From: Paracoccaceae bacterium
Lineage (GTDB): Bacteria; Pseudomonadota; Alphaproteobacteria; Rhodobacterales; Rhodobacteraceae
Direction of reading: 5' to 3'
Assembly (NCBI GenBank): GCA_007118295.1
Contig: SKRW01000038.1
Span: 1 to 37,727, forward strand
Length of the DNA stretch: 37,727 bases
A program made the position numbers and the translations under genes. This document shows, piece by piece, positions 18,913 through 33,577 of the stretch (its first letter is position 1; each line of letters starts with the position of its first letter). The notes below the pieces were generated by a model that worked only from the letters and a program-made list of their open reading frames with translations, searched no databases and had not been told where the DNA came from.

Positions 18913-19727
18913 GGGGTCCCCCTCGGGTGTGTTTTTGTCTTTCGGTTTGCCGGTGCCGGGATCATCCAGCGCCAGAGTTTGTCGTCGCGCACGCGCCAGA
19001 CCATGAACCAGTGTTCCAGCAATGCGAGGGCTGTCAGCATCGACAGCAGAGTAAAGCCGATTATGGCACCCTGATCGCCCACCTGCGTGGCGCGCCAGAG
19101 TCGTTCGAGAAAACAGCCTACCGCAAGCGCGATCAGCGTGACGGAAAGCGGGAAGAAACCGCTGATCGGCCCCTGACGGAAATAGCTTGCCAGATGCGCG
19201 AGCGGTGAGGGTAGAAAGTCCGTGTTGATGCGCGGAACACCCAGATACAGGTTCAGCTTGGCTGAAATGCGGGCAATGAACAGCACCAGAAAGGTCCACA
19301 GCGCGAACTGGTTTTCAGCACCCCATGCCGTGGTGACAAGGGCTACAAGAATACCCGCAAGAAGGATCTCGTGATAGGCGATGGTTCCGAAGGCCGCCCA
19401 GAAGCGCGCCTGCGGGGCAAGTCCGGATGCGCAGGCGCGCCTGTTCGGACCCGTGATGATACCCGAGAGGAATGCAAGCTCGACCCAACCCCAAAGGGCC
19501 AGCGCTGACAGGAAAGCCAGCCAGACACCTTGCGGGCTGGGGTCCATCAGAGTTGCACTGACGCCCAGCATGCCAAGCGCGAACATGGGCAGGGACAGGA
19601 TGACGGACCAGGCATGCTGGTCACGTCCGCCACGATCGGCCACATGGACGCGCCACAGCAAGATGCCGGTCGCAAACCACCACAGGAAGAGCGCAGCAAG
19701 GGCAGCGATCCAGGGGGTTTCGAACAT
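18909..19727 (-). CDS. puhE: Photosynthetic complex assembly protein PuhE (DUF3623-type membrane protein)
   Basis: Start [62 protein letters not shown]; position between acsF and hemA. Confidence 0.88.
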   Translation of the reverse strand: MFETPWIAALAALFLWWFATGILLWRVHVADRGGRDQHAWSVILSLPMFALGMLGVSATLMDPSPQGVWLAFLSALALWGWVELAFLSGIITGPNRRACASGLAPQARFWAAFGTIAYHEILLAGILVALVTTAWGAENQFALWTFLVLFIARISAKLNLYLGVPRINTDFLPSPLAHLASYFRQGPISGFFPLSVTLIALAVGCFLERLWRATQVGDQGAIIGFTLLSMLTALALLEHWFMVWRVRDDKLWRWMIPAPANRKTKTHPRGTP

Positions 19728-19781
19728 GGGCGGGTCTCCGGTGGATATGGGGTGCCGGGGCAGGCCCGGCACCTTGTTGGC

Positions 19782-20876
19782 TTAAAATGCGGGTTCCAGA
19801 CGGACCGATTCTGGCGGTGTCGTCTTCTTGACCGGGATCAGATAGAGCGAGGCAAAGGCAAAGGCGGCCTGTGCGCCTGCGGTCAGTTTGCCCATGGTCT
19901 TGCTCAGCCCGGTCGCTTTTTCGGCCGCCTCCATCTTGCGGAAGGCGCGTTCCATCCGCTTCAGGTTTGGCATCCAGCGCGGGTGGTCGATATCCACTTC
20001 CACCGGAAAGACCTGCCGCGCGATGGTGCTGGTCTTGCGGAACACTTCCTGATCATACCAGTCGATATCGACGCCAAGGGCTTCATGGAAAGCCGGGCGC
20101 GCATGGTCGCGCACATACATCGTCGAATAGACTGCGGTCAGAAAGAACCGGATCCACAGCTTGTTGACAAAACTCTCGGTCAGCTTGGGATCGGTGCGCA
20201 TCAGCAGGGCGAAAGCCTCGCCATGGCTGAACTCGTCGTTGCACCATTCCTTGAACCACTTGAAGATCGGGTGAAAGCGCTTGTCGGGGTTGGCCTCCAG
20301 ATGGCGGTAGATGGTGATGTAGCGCGCATAACCAATCTTTTCTGACAGGTAAGTGGCGTAATAGATGAATTTGGGCCGGAAATAGGTGTATTTCTTGGCC
20401 TTGGTCAGAAACCCGAGGTTCACCGCCACACCCGCTTCGCGCAGCGCGTCATTGATGAAACCGGCATGCCGCGCCTCGTCGCGGGCCATGTAGTTGAACA
20501 GCTCGCAAATATCTGGGTTCTTGCCGCGGCGCTTCATCTCTTTGTAGAGCACGCATCCCGAAAACTCTGCCGTGCAGGACGACACCAGAAAATCGATGAG
20601 CTCGCGCTTCAGGCCCGGCTCCATCGCGTCCCAGTCAACCTTGTCCCAGGCTTCGGTCTTCTTGAAATGGCCCTTGTTGGGGTCGGCCTTCATCTGACCG
20701 ATCAGCTTGTCCCATTCTTCGCGCACTGGCGTCACGTCGATACGGTCCAACTCATCAAAATCGGTGGTGTAGAAACGCGGATTCAGCAGGGTGGATTCCT
20801 GCGCCATGGCGTCGGTGTCGAACTTGTCCGCAATCTCTGCGTGCAGTTCATCATGTGTGGTGGCATGGACATTCAT
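19782..20876 (-). CDS. acsF: Mg-protoporphyrin IX monomethyl ester (oxidative) cyclase
   Basis: 364 aa; LNPRFYTTDFDELDRIDV, FSGCVLYKEMKRR, MARDEARHAGFIN (diiron EXXH-like motifs). Confidence 0.96.
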   Translation of the reverse strand: MNVHATTHDELHAEIADKFDTDAMAQESTLLNPRFYTTDFDELDRIDVTPVREEWDKLIGQMKADPNKGHFKKTEAWDKVDWDAMEPGLKRELIDFLVSSCTAEFSGCVLYKEMKRRGKNPDICELFNYMARDEARHAGFINDALREAGVAVNLGFLTKAKKYTYFRPKFIYYATYLSEKIGYARYITIYRHLEANPDKRFHPIFKWFKEWCNDEFSHGEAFALLMRTDPKLTESFVNKLWIRFFLTAVYSTMYVRDHARPAFHEALGVDIDWYDQEVFRKTSTIARQVFPVEVDIDHPRWMPNLKRMERAFRKMEAAEKATGLSKTMGKLTAGAQAAFAFASLYLIPVKKTTPPESVRLEPAF

Positions 20877-21169
20877 ACGCTCATCTCCTCTGAGAACGAG
20901 AATTCACAGAGTTCCATGAATTCAAAATCACCGGTCAGCCGGGTCCACAGCCGCTCCAGCGCATTGGCGCGGGTGATAACGGCAGTGCGATCCTCGGAGA
21001 TCACCTCACCCCATGCAGCAAGGATGGGCGGCCCCTGGACCAGCACCTCATCACCGGGATGGATGACCGAGCCGTCATTGAAACGCACATGCGCATGCAA
21101 TGCCTCGAACCGGTGGCTGACTTCGACCGTGCAGGGCACATGATCGATCTTTCGCGAGAAGAGTGACAT
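20873..21169 (-). CDS. Small PGC-associated protein of unknown function between puhC and acsF
   Basis: 98 aa MSLFSRKIDHVPCTVEVSHRFEALHAHVRFNDGSVIHPGDEVLVQGPP...; 4-bp overlap with acsF; superoperon context. Confidence 0.75.
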   Translation of the reverse strand: MSLFSRKIDHVPCTVEVSHRFEALHAHVRFNDGSVIHPGDEVLVQGPPILAAWGEVISEDRTAVITRANALERLWTRLTGDFEFMELCEFSFSEEMSV

Positions 21170-21213
21170 TTGTTTATTCCCTTGTTTTGTTTTTTGGTTT
21201 TGGTTCCGGAAGT

Positions 21214-21708
21214 TCAGTCTATTTTCAGCAGCCGTTCGAATGCGGCCTGGTTGTCGCTGCCAAACTGGGTCAGTTCGACGCGGTAACTGGTGAGGGGGTC
21301 AATGGCGGCAAGGCGCCCATTCTCGAACCTGACGATGTCCAGCGGCAGCGTCGGGTCGATCCCGTGGCGGCGGCGCATCGTCATCAACCCGTTCTGGATC
21401 ACAGTGACAAAGCCGCCATGTGGCATGTCGGCCAGCATGTTGCCTTCGGAGTCATAGACAGTGACAGCCTGCGCATCATGGCCAACAAGGCTGATCGACC
21501 AACTTGCGACTACGGGTGCCTCGGGCGGGATGGCGACTTTTTCACGCCCGGTAAAGCTGGCATAGCCCACAAGCACCAAGGCAGCGACGGGCAGCGCAAA
21601 CATGGCGCGTACCAGCCCGATGGGGATCATGTCGTTCTGATCCTGCCGTTTGAAGCCGGGCTTGAAGGGTTGTTGCGGATTGGGGTCAGTTGTCATGGCA
21701 ATTCTCAC
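21214..21708 (-). CDS. puhC: Photosynthetic complex assembly protein PuhC
   Basis: 164 aa, single N-terminal TM, VALVLVGYASFTGR, FVTVIQNGLMTMRRRHGIDPTLPLDIVRFENGRLAAIDPLTSY. GTG at 21708 overlaps the puhB stop; an alternative ATG is at 21696. Confidence 0.85.
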   Translation of the reverse strand: MRIAMTTDPNPQQPFKPGFKRQDQNDMIPIGLVRAMFALPVAALVLVGYASFTGREKVAIPPEAPVVASWSISLVGHDAQAVTVYDSEGNMLADMPHGGFVTVIQNGLMTMRRRHGIDPTLPLDIVRFENGRLAAIDPLTSYRVELTQFGSDNQAAFERLLKID

Positions 21709-22346
21709 TCGGCTGCGACCAGATCACCCGTGGGCGCGGTGGTCTTGCGTTCCAGAACAGGCTGCACGATCCGTGCCTCGGCTGCGTCGGCGAGAATCTG
21801 CGCCACTTCGGTTGCATCGGGGATGCAGCGCAACGCAGGCTTGGTCACGCGGACATGGCCGGGGCGGCAGTGGGGCCAGAGCACAAGATACGAAAACTTT
21901 GTCTCGCCCAATGTCTCCAGCGCGATGGTGCCGGTGCCGTTCTTGCGCAGTGACAGATCAGCATTGGCAATCTGGCGGAAGGGCAGGTTCAATGTGACAT
22001 TCAGCGCCGCACCGATCCGCATGGCCACGCGGGCGGTCGTGATAGTGTAAACTGTGCTTCGGGCCATGGCCATCGCAAGCAGGCCAATCACGATCATCGC
22101 CGCCGCCCACAGCCCCAGATAGGGTAGGCCGAACGCAATGGCGCCAGCGAGGCCAGCGTCGGCTGCGCCAACACTTGCCCGCCAGCCGACGATCACCACG
22201 AAATAGCCTGTCACCCAGTTGATCTTGAGGGCTTCGCGCGCAAGGGACCACGTATCAGGCCGGCCCTGCCACAGGATGTGTTCATGTTCAGGGGGGCGCT
22301 CGGGCAACCCCGTTACAGGTTCAAATGCAAAATCATCATGCGACAT
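21705..22346 (-). CDS. puhB: Photosynthetic complex assembly protein PuhB (PH-domain-like)
   Basis: PPEHEHILWQGRPDTWSLAREAL...YTITTARVAMRIGAALNVTLNLPFRQIANADL. Confidence 0.9.
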   Translation of the reverse strand: MSHDDFAFEPVTGLPERPPEHEHILWQGRPDTWSLAREALKINWVTGYFVVIVGWRASVGAADAGLAGAIAFGLPYLGLWAAAMIVIGLLAMAMARSTVYTITTARVAMRIGAALNVTLNLPFRQIANADLSLRKNGTGTIALETLGETKFSYLVLWPHCRPGHVRVTKPALRCIPDATEVAQILADAAEARIVQPVLERKTTAPTGDLVAAE

Positions 22347-22386
22347 GGGCCGGTTCCTCTGGTTTTTTATGGGTAGTCAGTGTGGT

Positions 22387-23181
22387 TCAGGCCGGATCGG
22401 TCAGAACCTTGCCAAGGGCTTTCAGTTGCGAGGCGCGCTTGTCGGCAGTGTAGAGATAGCCGCCCGCGACATAGCCCGAGATCTTGTCTTCCTCGAGCTT
22501 GGTCACCACCTCGGGCGATGCTGTGGTCGGGATGCCTGCAAAAGAGGCCGAGTCCAGTGCGTTGACAACAACCCGGTCCGCCTTGATGCGCACCATCGGC
22601 ATGGGGACCAGACGCTTTGTCCCGTCATCCAGCGTCACTTCGAGATAGCGCACCAGTTGTTCGGGCACGTCCACCCACATGTCGCTGATCTTGCCGGGCG
22701 ACTTGCGGTCATGGCACATCACTTGCAGGCCGCGCGGATCGCGCCCGGCAGAGACAGCAAAATCGCCGACCTTTGCCATGGGCTGAATCTTGGCGTGGCC
22801 ATGGCCATCCAGTTCCGGCTCGTCGCGGCGGGCGGCCCAGGATGCGGGGCCAACACCATCGGCCAGTGCATCGCCCGTGGGCGCAAAGGGGAAACCCCCG
22901 CCTTCGGACGTGCGCGCCAGTGCCAGATCGCGGCTTTCGCGTTCGTCATTCGGGGCTTTGAACTCGCCGCGGCCATGGGGCAGCACGAACGTCTTGGGGT
23001 CGGGCACGGGCAGCAGCGAATTGGCGTGGCTGCCATCCTCGTTTTCCAGCGGGTAGCCCTCGCGCATGTTCTCGCGCTGGATGTAGTAGATCAATCCGGC
23101 GAAAAAAATCCAGAACATGTAGAGAGAGATCAGCGCGAGGTCGAAATTGCCGAAAAATAGCCAGCCATAGGGGGTATCCAT
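22387..23181 (-). CDS. puhA: Photosynthetic reaction centre H subunit
   Basis: Start [51 protein letters not shown]. Confidence 0.96.
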   Translation of the reverse strand: MDTPYGWLFFGNFDLALISLYMFWIFFAGLIYYIQRENMREGYPLENEDGSHANSLLPVPDPKTFVLPHGRGEFKAPNDERESRDLALARTSEGGGFPFAPTGDALADGVGPASWAARRDEPELDGHGHAKIQPMAKVGDFAVSAGRDPRGLQVMCHDRKSPGKISDMWVDVPEQLVRYLEVTLDDGTKRLVPMPMVRIKADRVVVNALDSASFAGIPTTASPEVVTKLEEDKISGYVAGGYLYTADKRASQLKALGKVLTDPA

Positions 23182-23200
23182 GGGTCGTTCCTCCGTTAGG

Positions 23201-24637
23201 TCAGGTCGGGAAATCGGCAAGGCCGATCCGTTGGTTGCGTGGTTCGGTGGTGTCAATGATCCGGGTCCGCACCAGCGGCCCGAGGATGATGAGCGTCAGG
23301 AACAATAGCCCGATCTCGATATGGTAGACGACGGAATAGCCAATATCGGGTGTCATCAGGCCTGCGCCCAGATGGCCTGCATTGGCCAGTCCCTGCACAG
23401 TGTCGCGGATGCCGCCACCCAGTGCCACGGCCAGCCCGGCAGCAGTTGCCTGCGCCGCGCCCCAGGCCCCAAGCGCCAGGCCACCGCCAACCACACCGCG
23501 CCGGGGCATTTCCATGGCGGCGGTCAGGGTTGCGACCGCGAACAGCCCCAGCCCCAGCCCGATGCCCCAAGCCCCTGCAAAAAACAGCGGCGTTGACAAC
23601 AGGGGGCCTGCAAAGATCACGGCGGCAAATGCAAAGATTCCCACCAGTATGCCGCGTGCCGCAATACGGTATTGGTCCGTTCTTGCCGCAAGCCAGCGCG
23701 CCGCCAGCCAGAAACCAACCAGCGCCCCGCAAGCCCAGACGGCGGTCAGGGTCGTGGTCGCGCCGACGGACAGGCCCAGAATTTCACCGCCATAAGGTTC
23801 CAGCAGCACGTCCTGCATGTTGAAGGCAAGACCCCCGGCAAAGACCACCGCCAGCAGACGGCCAGCCTGTCCGCCGCTCATGTAGTCGCTCCAGGCTTCC
23901 CGAAACGAGGGGCGGGGTGCGGCGCGTTCTGCGCGGGTCATCGGACGAATTTTTTCTTGCCGCCACAGCGCGATGATGTTCAGCGCAAGCGTCGCAACCG
24001 CACAGCCCTGCACCACCTGAATCAGCCGCAGATCCGTAAAGTCGCGCAACAGGAAGCCGACGATCAGGGCCGAAATCGCCATCCCGGCCAGAAAGGTCAC
24101 ATAGAGCAGCGCCACAACGCGCGGGCGCGTGGCGTCATCTGCCCGGTCCGCCGCAAGGGCGACCCCGGCTGTCTGCGTCATGTGCAGCCCGAAACCTGTC
24201 ATCAGGAATGCCAGCGCGGCAATGACTTCGCCCGCAAAGGGCACGTCATGGACGACATCGCCGGTCAGAACCAGCAGCGCAAAGGGCATGATTGCCAGCC
24301 CGCCAAATTGCCAGAGCGAGCCGAACCACAGATAGGGCACCCGCTTCCAGCCGATGGCAGAGCGGTGATTGTCTGACTTGAACCCCAAGAGGGCGCGGAA
24401 CGGCGCAATCAGCACCGGCAGCGCGATCATGATCGCAACCAGCGAGGCCGCAAGTGACAATTCGACGATCATTACCCGGTTGAGCGTGCCCAGCAGCAGG
24501 ACCGAGGCCATACCGACCGACACCTGAAACAGGCTCAGCCGCAGGATCTGGTTCAGGGGCAACCCTTCTGACGCCGCATCGGCGAAGGGCAGCCATTTGG
24601 TGCCGATGGATTTGAACAGGCTCTTGGGGATGATCAT
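23201..24637 (-). CDS. lhaA: LhaA/PucC-family (BCD) MFS protein, light-harvesting 1 assembly
   Basis: Multiple [31 protein letters not shown]...[39 protein letters not shown]; between bchM and puhA. Start 24637 gives a 4-bp overlap with bchM. Confidence 0.92.
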   Translation of the reverse strand: MIIPKSLFKSIGTKWLPFADAASEGLPLNQILRLSLFQVSVGMASVLLLGTLNRVMIVELSLAASLVAIMIALPVLIAPFRALLGFKSDNHRSAIGWKRVPYLWFGSLWQFGGLAIMPFALLVLTGDVVHDVPFAGEVIAALAFLMTGFGLHMTQTAGVALAADRADDATRPRVVALLYVTFLAGMAISALIVGFLLRDFTDLRLIQVVQGCAVATLALNIIALWRQEKIRPMTRAERAAPRPSFREAWSDYMSGGQAGRLLAVVFAGGLAFNMQDVLLEPYGGEILGLSVGATTTLTAVWACGALVGFWLAARWLAARTDQYRIAARGILVGIFAFAAVIFAGPLLSTPLFFAGAWGIGLGLGLFAVATLTAAMEMPRRGVVGGGLALGAWGAAQATAAGLAVALGGGIRDTVQGLANAGHLGAGLMTPDIGYSVVYHIEIGLLFLTLIILGPLVRTRIIDTTEPRNQRIGLADFPT

Positions 24638-25307
24638 GGTGCCACCCTCAGACATTCCGAAATGTAGAAACCACGCGAGATACGCCCGACCCGCGCGAGG
24701 CCCGGAACGCCGATCTGCCGCCAGTCATGCGGGATCATCACGGGCGAACGATCCGACTGTGGAAAGACCTTGCCAACATTCCACATTGCCATCAGCAGCG
24801 CAGTGCGCGGAGCGACCGTAAACACGATCTGTCCCGCGCGGCTGCCAAGCCCGTCCAGAGCGGCTTCCAGATCGGGGCGCGTGTAATAGATCAGGCTGTC
24901 CATCGCGACCACATGGTCAAAATGCCCCAGATCCGCGGCCAGCATGTCACCCGCCCGAAACTCTACCCGCCCTGACAGCCCCTCGGGCAGGCGCGTGCGC
25001 GCGATCTCGATCAGCCGTGGTGAGATGTCGATCGCCGTGACATCCGCCCCCCGCGCTGCGAGTTCCGCCGCCGCCGTTCCCGTGCCGCAGCCTGCATCGA
25101 GGACGCGCGCGCCCCGCAGATCATCCGGCAACTGTGCCAGCATCAGTGCGCGCATGCTGTCGCGCCCTTCGCGCACAGTCTGGCGGATGCGCGAGACAGG
25201 CGCATCCGATGTCAGGCGCTCCCACACGCGGGTCGCCGTGCCATCGAAATAGCTGGCAACGCGCGAGCGGGTCGCATCATAGCTGGAGAGTGAAGCCAGA
25301 TCGCGCA

Positions 25308-25308
<1 letters not shown>
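24634..25308 (-). CDS. bchM: Mg-protoporphyrin IX methyltransferase
   Basis: SAM methyltransferase motif ARVLDAGCGTGTAAAELAARGADVTAIDIS; between bchL and lhaA. Confidence 0.95.
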
Positions 25309-26267
<959 letters not shown>

Positions 26268-26334
26268 TCAAGCCCAATTGGCGATGGGGCTGGCCCCCTG
26301 CCCTGTCCTCGGGGCGATATCGTTGCGGGGTTGC

Positions 26335-29300
26335 TCATTCGGCGGCAATCCCTTCAACACGGTCTTCGATCTCGTCTGCGGCATCCTGCAACGCAGCGAG
26401 TGTCGCGGCATCAGGCTGCCAGTAGTTGCGTTCTGATGCCTCGATCAGGCGGCCTGCCAGACGTGCGCTGGCCTGCGGGTTCAACTCGGCCAGACGGCGG
26501 CGCATGGCCTCGTCCAGCACAAAGGTTTCGGACAGGCGTTGGTAGACCCATGGCTCGACCGTGCCGGTTGTGGCCGACCAGCCCAGAGTGTTGGTGACCT
26601 GCGCCTCGATCTGGCGCACGCCCTCGGCCTTGTGGGTCAGCAGTGCTTCGTAGAACTTGGGGTTCAGCGCGCGCGACCGGGTTTCCAGTGCGATCTGGTC
26701 GCGCAATGTACGTACCTTGCCTGCGCCGCGGGTCTGGTCCCCGATATAGACCGGCGTGTCCTGCCCGCCGCGCGCACGTTTTACCGCCCGCGCAATTCCG
26801 CCCAGCGTGTCAAAGTAATGGTCCACTGTCGTCACGCCCAACTCGACCGATTCCAGGTTCTGATAGGCCAGATCAACCGTTTTCAGCGTGGCTTTCAGCA
26901 GTTCGGGCTGCGCGACCGGTTTGCCATTCACACCATAGGCAAAGCCCTTGCGGGTCTGGTAGGCGTCGGCCAGCTCGTCTTCATTGCCAAAGGCCGAGCT
27001 GTCCACCAACGCGTTGACATTCGAACCATACGCCCCTTCTGCATTCGAGAAGACCCGCAAGGCAGCCGTTTCCATATCCACGCCCAGATCGCGGCAAGCG
27101 GCCATCGCATGGGCGCGGACGAAGTTCTGCGCTTCGGGTTCATCGGCCAATGCGGCCTTGCAGGCCGCTTCGGCCAGAAGGCGGGTTTGCAGGGGCAGCA
27201 GGTCACGGAAGATGCCCGACAGCGTCATGACCACATCAATGCGTGGGCGGCCAAGTTCTGATAGCGGGATCAGGTCGGCACCGGACAGGCGACCATAGGC
27301 ATCAAAGCGCGGCGTCGCACCAATCAGGGCGAGGGCTTGCGCGATCGGGCCACCATCGGACTTGATGTTGTCGGACCCCCAAAGGACCATCGCAACCGTG
27401 CGCGGCAGGGTCGGATGTGCATCGAGGATCTTTTGCGCCTGCACCGCACCTTCGCGCATTGCAAAGGCGGTTGGCATGCGGAACGGGTCGAAGGCGTGGA
27501 TATTGCGACCGGTGGGCAGGATCTCCGGGCTGCGGATCAGGTCGCCCCCTGGAACGGGCGCGATATATTCTGCCGAGAGGGCGCGCATCAGGCCGGTCAT
27601 TTCGGAATCGGATTGCAGGGCGGCATCCATTGCGGCGCGTTGCACATCATCGGCTTCGACATGTGCCAGCAGGTTGGCGCGGGCTTTCGCATCCATCTTG
27701 CGGCCCATGATATGCAGACCTTCGGGGATCAGTGCATCTTCGCATTCCAGCAGTCGGACCCAGAGGGTTTCGGGCGCACCGGACAGGTCCACAGCCGCGG
27801 CCTGTTCGGCAATTAGCACTTCCAGATCGGCCCTCGCGTCATCTTCGGGCTCCATCCGGCGCCAGCGTGTCAGGCTGTCTTTCAGTTCCTGCAGACCCTT
27901 GTAGAGACCCGCTTGCGCGACAGGTGGCGTCAGATGGGTGATCGTCACGGCACCAGAGCGGCGCTTGGCGAGGCTCGCCTCGGACGGGTTGTTGGCGGCA
28001 TAGAGATAGACATTCGGCATCTCGCCGATCAGGCGGTCGGGCCAGTCGCGCGCACTCATGCCGGCCTGTTTGCCGGGCATGAATTCAAGCGCACCATGCA
28101 TCCCGAAATGCAGGATCACATCGGCCGCATAGGTGTTGCGCAGCCAGAGATAAAACTGGGCAAAGGCATGCGTGGGGGCGAAACCGCGCTCGAACAGCAG
28201 GCGCATCGGATCGCCTTCATAGCCAAAAGTCGGCTGGACGCCGACAAAGACCTTGCCGAATTGCGCGCCCAGCACGAACACGCCACGCCCGTCGGACTGG
28301 ATGCGACCGGGGGCCGGGCCCCAGACGGATTCGATGGCGGCCAGCGGTGGGCAGTTACGGACCATTTCTTCGGCGGGGATATGTGCGGCGACATTGGCCT
28401 CTTGACCATAGGTGGCCGCGTTGCCCTTCAGCACGGCTGCGCGCAACGCGTCCGAGGTGGCAGGGGGCGTGATGTCATAACCCTCGCGCGCAAGGCGGTG
28501 CAGGGTGTTGTGCAGGCTTTCGAACACATCAAGATAGGCCGCAGTGCCGACAGCACCGGCATTGGGCGGAAAGCCAAAGAGCACGATCCCCACGCGCTTT
28601 TCTGCATTTTCCTTGCGGCGCAGCGCGACCGTGCGGGCCGTTTTCTCCGCCAGCGACGTGATGCGTTCGTGACAGGGCGACATCTCGCGGCTCGTGCTGT
28701 CAGCGTGGCATTTATGGGCGCAGCCAGTGCATGTGTCGCTGCCATGCCGACCCGCATAGACCATGGGACAGGTCGCGCCGTCGATTTCGGGCAATGCGAT
28801 CAGCATGGTGGTTTCCACCGGGCCAAGGCCGGTGCCGGATGCTGCCCATTGGCCGAGTGTCTGAAACTCCAGCGGATGCGCGACCAGATAGGGCACATTG
28901 AGAGCGCTCAATGTTTCTACTGCGGCGGGGCTGTCGTTATAGGCCGGTCCGCCAACGAGACTGAAACCGGTCAGCGACAACAGCGTGTCGATCTTGCCCT
29001 GATGAAATTCGGCAATCGCAGGGCGACCATCCAGACCACCGGCAAAGGCCGGGATGACGGCAAGGCCGCGAGCCTCCAGCGCGCGGATGACGGTATCATA
29101 ATGCGCCGTATCCGACGCAAGGATGTAGGACCGCATCAACAGCAGACCCACGGTGCCCTTTGCGTCCGGGGGACGTGGCAGATCAGCGGCGTTCGTGGTG
29201 ATACGCTGGGTCAGATCCGGGTGATAGAGACCAAGTTCGGGATAGTCGATCGGGGCCGCGGCCTTGACTTCCCGCCATTCGGGGCGCGACGCATAGCGCG

Positions 29301-29886
29301 AAATGAGGAAGCGCATCATCGCTTCGATGTTTTCGTCGGACCCGCCAAGCCAATATTGCATCGACAGGAACCATGCGCGCAGATCCTGTGCCTTGCCCGG
29401 AATGAAACGCAGGATTTTTGGTAGACGGCGCAAGAGGCTCATCTGCTTGGCACCGGATGCGGGTTTGGTCTTGTCGCCACCGCCACGCAGCTTTTTCATG
29501 ATCTTGGCGATGCCTGTGGCGGGCTTGGCCATGTCAAGATCGCCCATGCGCGTGAGTCTGACGATCTGGGGATCAGCAATCACGCCGACAAAGGCATCTG
29601 CGCGCGCGCGCGCCGCCTGAAGTTCCGGCAGGCAGGCGGTGACATGCTCTTCGATGAACAGCAGGTTCGCGACGACGATGTCGGCGGCGTTTATCGCGGC
29701 TTTGGCTTCGGCCAGTGCTGTCGGGTTTTCAGCCCATTCGGCGGCAGCATGGATCGACACTTCCAGCCCCGGAAAATCGCGGCGCAGACGTGGCAGCACG
29801 CGCATGGCCGGACCCGCCGCATGTGCATCGAGAGTGATGACGACAAAGCGATAGGGCTTGGGATGGATGTGCTGACTATCGAGCAT
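26335..29886 (-). CDS. bchH: Magnesium chelatase subunit H
   Basis: Start [34 protein letters not shown]; about 1180 aa; [48 protein letters not shown]. Confidence 0.97.
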   Translation of the reverse strand: MLDSQHIHPKPYRFVVITLDAHAAGPAMRVLPRLRRDFPGLEVSIHAAAEWAENPTALAEAKAAINAADIVVANLLFIEEHVTACLPELQAARARADAFVGVIADPQIVRLTRMGDLDMAKPATGIAKIMKKLRGGGDKTKPASGAKQMSLLRRLPKILRFIPGKAQDLRAWFLSMQYWLGGSDENIEAMMRFLISRYASRPEWREVKAAAPIDYPELGLYHPDLTQRITTNAADLPRPPDAKGTVGLLLMRSYILASDTAHYDTVIRALEARGLAVIPAFAGGLDGRPAIAEFHQGKIDTLLSLTGFSLVGGPAYNDSPAAVETLSALNVPYLVAHPLEFQTLGQWAASGTGLGPVETTMLIALPEIDGATCPMVYAGRHGSDTCTGCAHKCHADSTSREMSPCHERITSLAEKTARTVALRRKENAEKRVGIVLFGFPPNAGAVGTAAYLDVFESLHNTLHRLAREGYDITPPATSDALRAAVLKGNAATYGQEANVAAHIPAEEMVRNCPPLAAIESVWGPAPGRIQSDGRGVFVLGAQFGKVFVGVQPTFGYEGDPMRLLFERGFAPTHAFAQFYLWLRNTYAADVILHFGMHGALEFMPGKQAGMSARDWPDRLIGEMPNVYLYAANNPSEASLAKRRSGAVTITHLTPPVAQAGLYKGLQELKDSLTRWRRMEPEDDARADLEVLIAEQAAAVDLSGAPETLWVRLLECEDALIPEGLHIMGRKMDAKARANLLAHVEADDVQRAAMDAALQSDSEMTGLMRALSAEYIAPVPGGDLIRSPEILPTGRNIHAFDPFRMPTAFAMREGAVQAQKILDAHPTLPRTVAMVLWGSDNIKSDGGPIAQALALIGATPRFDAYGRLSGADLIPLSELGRPRIDVVMTLSGIFRDLLPLQTRLLAEAACKAALADEPEAQNFVRAHAMAACRDLGVDMETAALRVFSNAEGAYGSNVNALVDSSAFGNEDELADAYQTRKGFAYGVNGKPVAQPELLKATLKTVDLAYQNLESVELGVTTVDHYFDTLGGIARAVKRARGGQDTPVYIGDQTRGAGKVRTLRDQIALETRSRALNPKFYEALLTHKAEGVRQIEAQVTNTLGWSATTGTVEPWVYQRLSETFVLDEAMRRRLAELNPQASARLAGRLIEASERNYWQPDAATLAALQDAADEIEDRVEGIAAE

Positions 29887-31438
29887 AATGGGCCTTGGCC
29901 TCGTAGAGGGTATCGACAGTGATTTCCTGCAATCCTTTTTCGACAGCGAATTTCTCGGTGTTGCGGCGGGCCTTTCCACGCACGAAAAAGGGGATTTTCT
30001 TGAGTTCACGCTCGGCGCAGGTCAGCCAGATGATGTTATCCATCGAGGGCGGAGCGGATGGCGGGGGCATCGAGCCCCCTTCATCCGCGGCCACAGTCGT
30101 GGCGGGCGCGCTCTGGGGCAGGACCTGGGCCTTGCCGCCATGATGCGAGGGGCCTGCTTCATCGTGGAATTCGAAATCCTCGCGGAACATGGTCAGCAGA
30201 TGCTCTTCCAGCCCCATGACCAGCGGATGCACCCATGTGTCGAACAGGACATTCGCGCCTTCGAACCCCATCTGCGGCGAATAGCGGGCGGGGAAATCCT
30301 GCACATGCACGGGGGCCGAGATCACCGCGCAGGGAATGCCCAGACGCTTGCCGATGTGGCGTTCCATTTGCGTCCCGAGGATCATCTCGGGTGCGGCGTC
30401 CTCGATGGCGGTCTCGACATCGAGGTAGTCATCGGTGATCAGCGCCTCAAGGCCGAATTCGCGGGCCAGCGCCCGCAATGGGCGGGCCTGTTCGCGGTTG
30501 TAGCAACCCATGCCACAGACTTCGAACCCCATCTCGTCGCGCGCGACCTTGGCAGCGGCCATGACATGGGTGCCGTCCCCAAAGAGAAACACGCGCTTGC
30601 CGGTCAGATAGGTCGAGTCCACTGACGCGGCCCACCAGGGTTGGCGCAGGCGCGAGTCGTCCACGGGCAAGGTCGAGCCGGACAGCGCGCGCACTTCCTC
30701 GATAAAGGCGCGGGTGGCATTGACGCCGATGGGAATGGTCCTGGTAAAGGGCTGGCCGAGTTCCTTTTCGCACCAACGCGCGGCAGATTCGGCGGTTTCC
30801 GGATAGAGCAGCACGTTGAAATGGGCCGCCCCCATGCGGGTGATGTCCGCGGGACTGGCCCCCATGGGCGCGGCCACATTCACTTCGATGCCCATTTCGG
30901 ACAGGAGCGCGGTGATTTCCTGCATATCGTCGCGATGGCGGAAGCCGAGTGCCGTGGGGCCGAGGATGTTGCAGGTCACGCGCTCGGTGCGGGCCATGGG
31001 TTTGGCCAGCGCGCGGCAGATCTGCAGGAAGGCCTCATCACAGCCGAAATTTTCCTTGCGCTGGTAGCTGGGCAATTCCAGCGGAATGACCGGCACCGGA
31101 AGCCCCATGGTTTCGGCCAGTCCACCAGGGTCGTCCTGAATGAGTTCGGCGGTGCAGGAGGCCGCGACCAGAAGCGCCTGCGGCTGGAAACGTGCATGTG
31201 CATCGCGGCATGACTGCATGAACAGCCCCGCCGTGTCGGCCCCCAGATCGCGCGCCTGAAAGGTGGTGTAGCTGACGGGTGGGCGATGGTTGCGCCGCTC
31301 GATCATGGTGAACAGGAGATCGGCATAGGTGTCGCCCTGCGGTGCGTGCAGGACCATGTGCAGATCGCGCATGCCAGTGGCAACGCGCATGGCGCCGACA
31401 TGGGGCGGGCCCTCATATGTCCAGACGGCGAGCTTCAT
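29876..31438 (-). CDS. bchB: Light-independent protochlorophyllide reductase subunit B
   Basis: Start [50 protein letters not shown]-terminal PCP-red domain. Confidence 0.97.
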   Translation of the reverse strand: MKLAVWTYEGPPHVGAMRVATGMRDLHMVLHAPQGDTYADLLFTMIERRNHRPPVSYTTFQARDLGADTAGLFMQSCRDAHARFQPQALLVAASCTAELIQDDPGGLAETMGLPVPVIPLELPSYQRKENFGCDEAFLQICRALAKPMARTERVTCNILGPTALGFRHRDDMQEITALLSEMGIEVNVAAPMGASPADITRMGAAHFNVLLYPETAESAARWCEKELGQPFTRTIPIGVNATRAFIEEVRALSGSTLPVDDSRLRQPWWAASVDSTYLTGKRVFLFGDGTHVMAAAKVARDEMGFEVCGMGCYNREQARPLRALAREFGLEALITDDYLDVETAIEDAAPEMILGTQMERHIGKRLGIPCAVISAPVHVQDFPARYSPQMGFEGANVLFDTWVHPLVMGLEEHLLTMFREDFEFHDEAGPSHHGGKAQVLPQSAPATTVAADEGGSMPPPSAPPSMDNIIWLTCAERELKKIPFFVRGKARRNTEKFAVEKGLQEITVDTLYEAKAHYAR

Positions 31439-31454
31439 GGCTTGCGTCCTGTCT

Positions 31455-31476
31455 TGAGTATTTCTGGCAAGATGAA
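31455..31476 (-). repeat. Copy 2 of the 22-nt intergenic repeat
   Basis: Minus-strand reading cttcatcttgccagaaatactc in the bchN-bchB gap; 20/22 match to copy 1. Confidence 0.5.
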
Positions 31477-31484
31477 GATGCAGA

Positions 31485-33336
<1,852 letters not shown>

Positions 33337-33461
33337 CACCTGACGCCCAAATCTGTCAGGGCTGGCTGCGGGGCTTTCCGCAACAAATCTTGCCGTAAAG
33401 CCGTATTATTCTGCATTTATAGGGGCTTCTGTATAGAATCTCTGGATGCCAGTGCGGCAAC

Positions 33462-33479
33462 TGTAAGTTTCTTTTGACA
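33462..33479. promoter_or_regulatory. PpsR/CrtJ box TGTAAGTTTCTTTTGACA upstream of ppaA
   Basis: Exact TGT-N12-ACA; contains TTGACA (33474-33479) on the plus strand. Confidence 0.65.
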
Positions 33480-33577
33480 ACTGCGGCCAATCCTGCGACC
33501 GTATAAAGATTATCGCTGCTTGCGCCGAGTCGGCTATTTTGGGCCGCGTAACGCTGCTTGGACGAACGAGGGACGAT

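Noticed and set aside
27913-29424. 503-aa plus-strand ORF within bchH
   Set aside because: Antisense to the conserved Mg-chelatase H subunit; no family resemblance.
33539-33577. Extended N-terminus of PpaA from a TTG start
   Set aside because: TTG without an SD; the ATG at 33578 has a good gaggga SD. The known long/short AerR isoforms in R. capsulatus make this worth remembering but not claiming.
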